Assembly (NCBI GenBank): GCA_016209525.1
Contig: JACQWK010000362.1
Span: 1-37,601, forward strand
Length of the DNA: 37,601 nucleotides
Direction of reading: 5' to 3'
Source: Verrucomicrobiota bacterium
GTDB lineage: Bacteria > Verrucomicrobiota > Verrucomicrobiia > Limisphaerales > SIBE01
Part shown: piece after piece, positions 32,491 to 37,601 of the stretch
Numbering within the stretch: the first letter of the stretch is position 1
Layout of the letters: each line of letters starts with the position of its first letter
Notes under the pieces: model-generated
The model's input: the letters and a program-made list of their open reading frames with translations, nothing else
Database searches by the model: none
Told to the model about the DNA's origin: nothing
Program-made: the position numbers and the translations under genes

Positions 32491-34023
32491 ATGAAAACAA
32501 ACATTCGCACGGCTCGGAAGGCCTCCGGCTACGGAATTCGACTCGCCATCGTACTGGCGTTCCTGGCCGGCTTCCCGTGGACGCAGGCGAAGGATGTTCC
32601 GACCGCGCTCGATTTCGCGCAGCAACTGAACGAGGCGTTCGTCCAGGTGGCCGATTCCGTCTCACCCGCCGTGGTCGTCATCGAAGTCGCGCAAACTCGT
32701 GACGTGAGGCGTCTGCATCAAGGTAATCCTCTGTGGGAATCGCTTCCGCCCGATGTCCGCCAGCAGATCGAAGAAGAGTGGGAGAAACGGGAGAAACGGC
32801 GGAAGGAAACGGCTCCGGATGCCGAACCCGACTTCAACGGGAGCGGTTCCGGTATCGTCATCCGCGGCGATGGTTACATCTTGACCAATACCCATGTGGT
32901 GCAGGACGCGGAGAAAATCCGGGTCCGCTTCAAAGACGGCCGAGAGTTCGAGACCGTCGGCTCGTGGACGGATCCTCAGTCGGACATTGCGGTCATCAAG
33001 ATTGACGCGAAGGACTTGGTGATCGCCAAACTGGGAGACTCGGCCAAAACGCGCGTCGGAGAATTCGCCATCGCCATTGGCGCTCCGTTCGTTTTGGACT
33101 ACAGCGTTACGTTCGGGCATGTGAGCGCCAAAGGCCGTCAGCAGGTCATTCCAAGCTTCGGCCAGAACTCGCTGGGCGCGAAGATGGACCAGGACTTCAT
33201 CCAGACCGATGCCAGCATCAATCCAGGCAACAGCGGCGGCCCGCTCGTGAACATTCGCGGAGAAGTCATTGGCGTCAATACGATGGTGTCCGGCATCGGC
33301 ACGGGAATCGGCTTCGCGGTCCCCATCAACCGAGCCAAGAACATCGCCGAACAATTGATCAGCGACGGCAAAGTGGCCCGGGCTTGGCTCGGCATCGGCA
33401 CGGGCGCGCTGCGGGAATTGAAGCCGCGCAAGATCGTGAAGGGCTTGAGTCACGGCCTGGTGGTCACTCAGATCCAGACCAACGGCCCGGCTTTCAAATC
33501 GGAGCTGAAGGAAAATGACATCATCACCTCGGTCGAAGGCCAGCCCGTGACGAATGTGCAGGAACTCAGGGACGCCATCCGCGCCAAAAAGATTGGCAGT
33601 TCGATCTTGCTGGATGTGGTCCGTCTCGATCCCTCAGGAGGCTCGGAGACCCTCAAGATCGAAGTCCGCACCGAAGCTTGGCCCGAGGAAGCGCCCGCGC
33701 TGGCCAAGCGATCGGAGCCGTCAGAATCGGATCGGACGCCGCCGTTCGGCCTGACCGTGCAAACGCTGACGGACGAACTGGCCAAGAAATACGGCGTGAA
33801 AAAAGCGAAGGGCGTCGTGGTGACGGACGTGCAACCGGAAAGCCCGGCCGCGCTCGTCAGACTCAAACCGGGTGATATCATTACGCAAGTCGGTCAGAAA
33901 CGGGTCAGGACGCCGCAGGAATTTCGCGAGGCGGTCGAAGCCGCGGGCTCCAAGGAGGTCGGGATCGATTTCATCAGCGACGGTGTGCCCGAGTCCCGGA
34001 CGATCAAACCCAGGAGTCACTGA
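32491..34023 (+). CDS. HtrA/Deg-family periplasmic serine protease
   Basis: 510 residues from ATG 32491 (an upstream ATG at 32479 adds four). A signal peptide covers about 1-34 (VLAFLAGFPWTQAK). The trypsin-like domain has the full triad: His135 in TNTHVV, Asp165 in SDIAVIK, Ser248 in NPGNSGGPLV. Two PDZ domains follow (about 295-390 and 410-505), the second with GVVVTDVQPESPAALVRLKPGD. A charged linker EEEWEKREKRRKE (95-107) lies before the protease core. It should degrade or refold damaged envelope proteins. DegP, DegQ and DegS-like enzymes share this layout, but two PDZ domains point to DegP/DegQ. It is the first gene of a plus-strand run; pta begins 41 bp later. Confidence 0.95.
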   Translation: MKTNIRTARKASGYGIRLAIVLAFLAGFPWTQAKDVPTALDFAQQLNEAFVQVADSVSPAVVVIEVAQTRDVRRLHQGNPLWESLPPDVRQQIEEEWEKREKRRKETAPDAEPDFNGSGSGIVIRGDGYILTNTHVVQDAEKIRVRFKDGREFETVGSWTDPQSDIAVIKIDAKDLVIAKLGDSAKTRVGEFAIAIGAPFVLDYSVTFGHVSAKGRQQVIPSFGQNSLGAKMDQDFIQTDASINPGNSGGPLVNIRGEVIGVNTMVSGIGTGIGFAVPINRAKNIAEQLISDGKVARAWLGIGTGALRELKPRKIVKGLSHGLVVTQIQTNGPAFKSELKENDIITSVEGQPVTNVQELRDAIRAKKIGSSILLDVVRLDPSGGSETLKIEVRTEAWPEEAPALAKRSEPSESDRTPPFGLTVQTLTDELAKKYGVKKAKGVVVTDVQPESPAALVRLKPGDIITQVGQKRVRTPQEFREAVEAAGSKEVGIDFISDGVPESRTIKPRSH

Positions 34024-34064
34024 CACAGTTGCAGTTTCTCCGTCAGCCCTTACCCTAGAGCCCC

Positions 34065-35120
34065 ATGCGATTCATCGGCAGTGTCATTGAAAAATTGCAG
34101 CGCCACCCGAAGCGGATTGTTTTCCCGGAGGGAACCGAGCCGCGAGTCTTGCAGGCGGCGCGGCAGTTCCATTCGCTTCGAATGGGCGCTCCGATTTTGC
34201 TGGGAGATCGATCGAAGGTCAAAGAAGTGGCCGAACTGATCAATGTCTCCCTGGAAGGCGTCCGTATCCTCAATCCGGGCGAGAGCGAAGAATTGGAAAA
34301 CTTCGTCCGGCGGCTCGAACTCTTGCGGAGGCACAAAGGCATCCAAGAGACCGAAGCGCGGGAGGTGATGCTCCGGCCGAATTACTTTGGCGCGATGATG
34401 GTGGCCATGAACCAAGCCGACGGACTGGTCTCGGGAACCAACGAGATCACAGGGAGCGTCCTGCGTCCCCTCTTTCAAATCATCCGCGTGGCCCCTCAGG
34501 TCACCACGGCGTCCAGTTGCATGATCATGGAAGTGGAAGACACGCGTTTTGGTGAGAACGGGGTGCTGTTCATGGGGGATTGCGGCGTGATCCCAGAACC
34601 CAACGTCGATCAATTGGCGGACGTCGCCGTCTCGACCGCCCAACTGGCCCGGCAGTTGTTGGGCGTGCGGCCGCGCGTGGCGATGCTGTCGTACTCCACC
34701 AAAGGCAGCGCGACGCATCCTTCAATTGCCAAGGTCCAAGCGGCCACGGCGATGGCGGAGCAGAAGGCCAAACAAAAAATGCTCGAAGCCGATTTCGACG
34801 GGGAACTCCAGTTGGACGCCGCCCTCGTGCCCGAAATCGCGGCCCGGAAACTTCCCGAAAGCAAAGTGGCCGGGCGCGCCAACGTCCTGATTTTTCCAGA
34901 CCTGAACGCCGGAAACATCGGCAGCAAATTGATCCAGCACATCGCGCGCGCCCACGCTTACGGACAGATTCTGCTGGGACTGGATCGTCCCGCCGCCGAT
35001 GTTTCGCGCGGGTCGAGTGCCCATGACATTCTCGGTGTCGCCGGCATCGTCGGGGTGCAATCCATCGCCTACAAGTTGCTCTACCCGGACGTGGCGCGAC
35101 GGCTGCCGGGAGAGTTCTGA
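34065..35120 (+). CDS. pta: phosphate acetyltransferase (catalytic domain only)
   Basis: Interconverts acetyl-CoA and acetyl-phosphate. The 351-residue protein is the short PTA_PTB form: it starts RIVFPEGTEPRVLQAA, and carries ADGLVSGTNEITGSVLRP, VSTAQLARQLLGVRPRVAMLSYSTKGSA and the C-terminal NAGNIGSKLIQHIARAHAYGQILLGLDRPAADVSRGSS. All are typical of phosphotransacetylases. It lacks the N-terminal regulatory half found in the E. coli enzyme; that half is encoded by the next gene. The stop overlaps the next start by one base (TGATG). No acetate kinase gene is in the window. Confidence 0.95.
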   Translation: MRFIGSVIEKLQRHPKRIVFPEGTEPRVLQAARQFHSLRMGAPILLGDRSKVKEVAELINVSLEGVRILNPGESEELENFVRRLELLRRHKGIQETEAREVMLRPNYFGAMMVAMNQADGLVSGTNEITGSVLRPLFQIIRVAPQVTTASSCMIMEVEDTRFGENGVLFMGDCGVIPEPNVDQLADVAVSTAQLARQLLGVRPRVAMLSYSTKGSATHPSIAKVQAATAMAEQKAKQKMLEADFDGELQLDAALVPEIAARKLPESKVAGRANVLIFPDLNAGNIGSKLIQHIARAHAYGQILLGLDRPAADVSRGSSAHDILGVAGIVGVQSIAYKLLYPDVARRLPGEF

Positions 35121-36211
35121 TGAATGCTGTCACGCCGCGCGTCTTTATCGCCGCGACTCGTCAGAACGACGGCAAAACTACCACTTCCCTCGGGTTGCTG
35201 GCGGCCTTGCGGAGTATTTATCCCCGGATTGGCTATATCAAACCCGTCGGTCAGAGATTTGTCCAAGTCGATGAGCAGAAGATCGATGAGGACACGATTC
35301 TGATGGATCGTGTTTATCAGTTGAACTGCCCCTTGGTGGACATGAGCCCCATTGCGGTCGAGCCGGATTTCACCCGGAAGTACCTTCAGTCTTCCAATTA
35401 CGATGCGCTCGTGAAACGGATTCAGAAGGCTTTCGACCGCGTGGCCTGGGAGAAGGATTTCGTGCTCTGCGAAGGATCGGGACACGCCGGCGTCGGTTCG
35501 GTCTTCGATCTTTCGAATGCGCGCGTGGCAAAAATTCTGGAGGCCAAAGTGGTGATCGTGACCCAAGGGGGGATCGGCCGGCCTATCGATGAAGTTGCGC
35601 TCAACCAGGCATTATTCGACAACGAAGGCGTGGAAATTATCGGAGTAATCCTGAACAAAGTCACCCCGGAAAGGCTCGATTACATCGGCGACTTCGCCCG
35701 CCGCGGTTTGAAACGGAGAGGGCTCGATTTGCTGGGCGTCATCCCGCATCAGCCGATTTTGACCCGTCCGACCATGGAGTTCGTTCAAGACGAACTGAAG
35801 GCCGAGCTCCTCAATCGCCCCGACCAAATCCACAATTTGGTGGACGAGGTGGTCATCGGTGCCATGGGTGTCCAAAATGCCACAAACTACTTCAAACGAG
35901 GCGTTCTGATCATTGCTTCCGGGGACCGCGAAGACATCATTCTGGCCGCGGCGACCACTCTGCTCGGCGCCGCCGACGGCTTGGCCGGCGTGATTCTGAC
36001 CGGCGGCTTGCGGCCCAACCCGAGCCTGACAAAAATCATCGAGCGCATGCCCTTCCCGGTTCTGCTGGTCCCCGACGACATTTACAACGTCGCCTCCAAA
36101 GTCCACGACTTGATTGTGAAGACCAGGCCGGACGAAACGGAAAAAATCTCCGTGATCCGCGATCTGATCGCGAAGCACGTGGACGCAAACCGAATTGTGA
36201 AAGCGTTATGA
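35120..36211 (+). CDS. BioD-like ATPase plus DRTGG-domain protein (split Pta regulatory half)
   Basis: 363 residues. Residues about 5-215 are a BioD/CobQ-type P-loop fold: FIAATRQNDGKTTTSLG with Lys19 and Thr20, then VLCEGSGHAGVGSVFDLSNA and VIVTQGGIGRPIDEVALN. Residues about 220-330 resemble the DRTGG domain (GAMGVQNATNYFKRGVLIIASGDREDIILAA, GVILTGGLRPNP). In the E. coli Pta these same two domains form the N-terminal part that responds to metabolites. Here they are a separate protein overlapped with pta (TGATG) and with hisC (ATGA). Nucleotide-dependent control of Pta is inferred. A synthetase role as in BioD is unlikely without biotin genes. Confidence 0.88.
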   Translation: MNAVTPRVFIAATRQNDGKTTTSLGLLAALRSIYPRIGYIKPVGQRFVQVDEQKIDEDTILMDRVYQLNCPLVDMSPIAVEPDFTRKYLQSSNYDALVKRIQKAFDRVAWEKDFVLCEGSGHAGVGSVFDLSNARVAKILEAKVVIVTQGGIGRPIDEVALNQALFDNEGVEIIGVILNKVTPERLDYIGDFARRGLKRRGLDLLGVIPHQPILTRPTMEFVQDELKAELLNRPDQIHNLVDEVVIGAMGVQNATNYFKRGVLIIASGDREDIILAAATTLLGAADGLAGVILTGGLRPNPSLTKIIERMPFPVLLVPDDIYNVASKVHDLIVKTRPDETEKISVIRDLIAKHVDANRIVKAL

Positions 36212-37320
36212 CCAAGTCCTTGCCGTTCAACCCGGCTTTGAGAAACTTGCCCGTCTATCAACCGGGCCGTCCCATCGAGGAGGTGGCGCGCAAAATGGGC
36301 CTCCCGCCTCACGACATCATCAAACTCGCCTCGAACGAGAATCCGCTTGGACCTTCGCCCGCGGCGTTGCAGGCCATGCGCCAGGCGTTGAATCAGCTTC
36401 ACCTTTATCCCGACGGCAATGCGTTTTACCTGAAACGGAGGCTCGCGGAAAAACTGGGGCTCGAACCGCATCACATCGTGCTGGGCAACGGCTCCAACGA
36501 AATCATTGAGTTCGTCGGCCATGCCCTCATGGAACCGGGAGCGGATGTCATCGTGTCGCAATATTGCTTTGCGATTTATCCGATCATGGCCCGGATGTTC
36601 GGCGCGAATCTCATCACCGTCCCGGCGAAGAATTACGGCCACGATTTGCCGGCAATGCTCGCGGCGATCACGCCTCAAACACGAGTCGTGTTTGTGGCCA
36701 ACCCGAACAATCCGACGGGCACTCTTGCGCCTCGAGCGGAAGTGACGCGCGTTGTCAATGAAGTTCCTCCTTCTGCACTCCTGGTGTTGGATGAAGCCTA
36801 CTTGGAATTTCTGGAGGACCCTGTGGATTTGCTGCCGTTGATCAGGTCGGGCACGAAATCGAACCTGCTGCTGATGCGGACCTTTTCCAAGGTGTTTGGA
36901 TTGGCTGGGCTTCGCCTCGGATATGGAATCGGGCATCCGGACCTGATCGCGATTCTCGAGAAGGTCCGGCAGCCCTTCAACATCAATTCCCTGGTGCAAG
37001 CCGGGGCGCTGGCGGCGCTGGACGATGACGACCATCTGGCCCGAACCCGCGCGAATAACGCCGTCGGAATCAGATTTTTCGAAAAGGCGTTCCGCGAACT
37101 GAGGCTCGAATTTGTGCCCTCCGCGGCCAACTTCGTTCTCGTGCGAGTCGGCGATGGTCAACGGTTCTTCTTCGAGCTGCAAAAGCGCGGAATCATCACG
37201 CGGCCGATGGGCGGTTATCAATTGCCCGAATGGATTCGCATTTCGATTGGCACGCCTTTGGAGAACGAACGATGCCTAAAGGCGCTCAAGGAAGTGTTGG
37301 CGCAAGCAGGCCGTGGCTAA
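36208..37320 (+). CDS. hisC: histidinol-phosphate aminotransferase
   Basis: PLP enzyme converting imidazole-acetol phosphate and glutamate to histidinol phosphate; cytosolic. 370 residues, normal for the family. The class II aminotransferase marks are present: LASNENPLGPSP at 40-51, NGSNEIIEF, VFVANPNNPTGT, VLDEAYLEF, and the PLP Lys228 in TFSKVFGLAGLRLGY. It also has QYCFAIYP, an aromatic-substrate-type variant in the substrate pocket. The start overlaps the stop of the DRTGG protein gene (ATGA at 36208-36211). No other his gene lies in the window, so it is not in a histidine operon here. Broad-specificity relatives also act on aromatic amino acids. Confidence 0.94.
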   Translation: MTKSLPFNPALRNLPVYQPGRPIEEVARKMGLPPHDIIKLASNENPLGPSPAALQAMRQALNQLHLYPDGNAFYLKRRLAEKLGLEPHHIVLGNGSNEIIEFVGHALMEPGADVIVSQYCFAIYPIMARMFGANLITVPAKNYGHDLPAMLAAITPQTRVVFVANPNNPTGTLAPRAEVTRVVNEVPPSALLVLDEAYLEFLEDPVDLLPLIRSGTKSNLLLMRTFSKVFGLAGLRLGYGIGHPDLIAILEKVRQPFNINSLVQAGALAALDDDDHLARTRANNAVGIRFFEKAFRELRLEFVPSAANFVLVRVGDGQRFFFELQKRGIITRPMGGYQLPEWIRISIGTPLENERCLKALKEVLAQAGRG

Positions 37321-37422
37321 GAACCACAGAAGTTGTCGAGTTCGGGCCAGTGCGAGGAGAGGGTCTGCCGCCAAATTGCTGTATTGCGTTGAGGCGGCGC
37401 TTTTGCTAGACACAGCATCGTT

Positions 37423-37496
37423 GCGGGTGTGGTTCAATGGTAGAACGTGGGCTTCCCAAGCCTGAGACGAGGGTTCGATTCCCTTCACCCGCTCCA
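37423..37496 (+). tRNA. tRNA-Gly, anticodon CCC
   Basis: A complete 74-nt tRNA. The acceptor stem GCGGGTG pairs with CACCCGC. The D stem GTTC pairs with GAAC. The anticodon arm is TGGGC-TTCCCAA-GCCTG, giving anticodon CCC, which reads GGG. The T arm is GAGGG-TTCGATT-CCCTT. The CCA end is encoded (37494-37496), and the discriminator base is T, as in most bacterial tRNA-Gly. The anticodon stem starts with two wobble pairs (T-G, G-T), which is weaker than usual but acceptable. No neighbouring tRNA or promoter was recognised. Confidence 0.95.
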
Positions 37497-37601
37497 TTTC
37501 TTTCGCTCGACATCGAGGTTGCCTCTCATCTGCTGATTCGCTGATTCCTTGCTCTTGTCGGTGCCGCTCACAGACTGTGCGTGACTGAGGCGATTTTGCT
37601 C

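Overview
The window reads like a chromosomal segment of a GC-rich, free-living bacterium of the Verrucomicrobiota type, probably a soil or freshwater Limisphaerales/Pedosphaera relative. This is inferred from the protein repertoire: a sulfatase, secreted multi-domain proteins with FG-GAP repeats, LamG proteins ending in a C-terminal beta-domain, and esterases next to a Gfo/Idh oxidoreductase. The abundance of dispersed palindromes between genes agrees. No marker gene in the window proves the assignment. No prophage, CRISPR array, rRNA or complete transposase-bearing IS was seen.

Layout. 1-595 holds two palindromic repeats and no convincing gene. 596-5287 is a tetrapyrrole cluster: a CcsA/HemX-like membrane protein, hemA, hemC and a fused cobA-hemD, the last two coupled by an ATGA overlap. 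5348-8147 has an inverted repeat, an unrecognised conserved protein on the minus strand and a secreted LamG protein. 8246-14926 is a plus-strand run of housekeeping genes: holB, an O-antigen ligase-like protein, aroQ, a terminator/attenuator, accB-accC, thiE and a PfkB kinase. 15050-16360 (minus) encodes a C39-like secreted peptidase and 16626-18053 a sulfatase. An ornithine decarboxylase-fold enzyme follows, then a repeat-rich gap with a nested MITE (19402-19701). glcD and glcF come next, with a RelE-type toxin-antitoxin pair between them. 23112-32378 is mostly minus strand: an acetylxylan-esterase-like protein, a double alpha/beta-hydrolase coupled to a Gfo/Idh oxidoreductase, a 1046-residue repeat protein with a structured leader, and a coiled-coil zinc-ribbon protein. 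32491-37320 (plus) holds an HtrA/Deg protease, a one-domain Pta, a separate BioD-like/DRTGG protein and hisC. The last three overlap end to end. A tRNA-Gly(CCC) closes the window.

How the genes work together. HemA-HemC-HemD carry glutamyl-tRNA to uroporphyrinogen III, and the CobA part diverts it to siroheme/cobalamin. AccB/AccC start fatty-acid synthesis. GlcD/GlcF oxidise glycolate or a similar 2-hydroxyacid. The esterases, sulfatase and oxidoreductase fit polysaccharide breakdown. The Pta pair links acetyl-CoA and acetyl-phosphate.

The most notable non-gene signal is the palindromic repeats. A 157-bp element with 18-bp terminal inverted repeats sits inside another palindromic repeat and is flanked by a perfect 11-bp target duplication. 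A second copy of the host palindrome (1476-1537) closely resembles the empty site. All positions and motifs were read by eye; no database search was possible.
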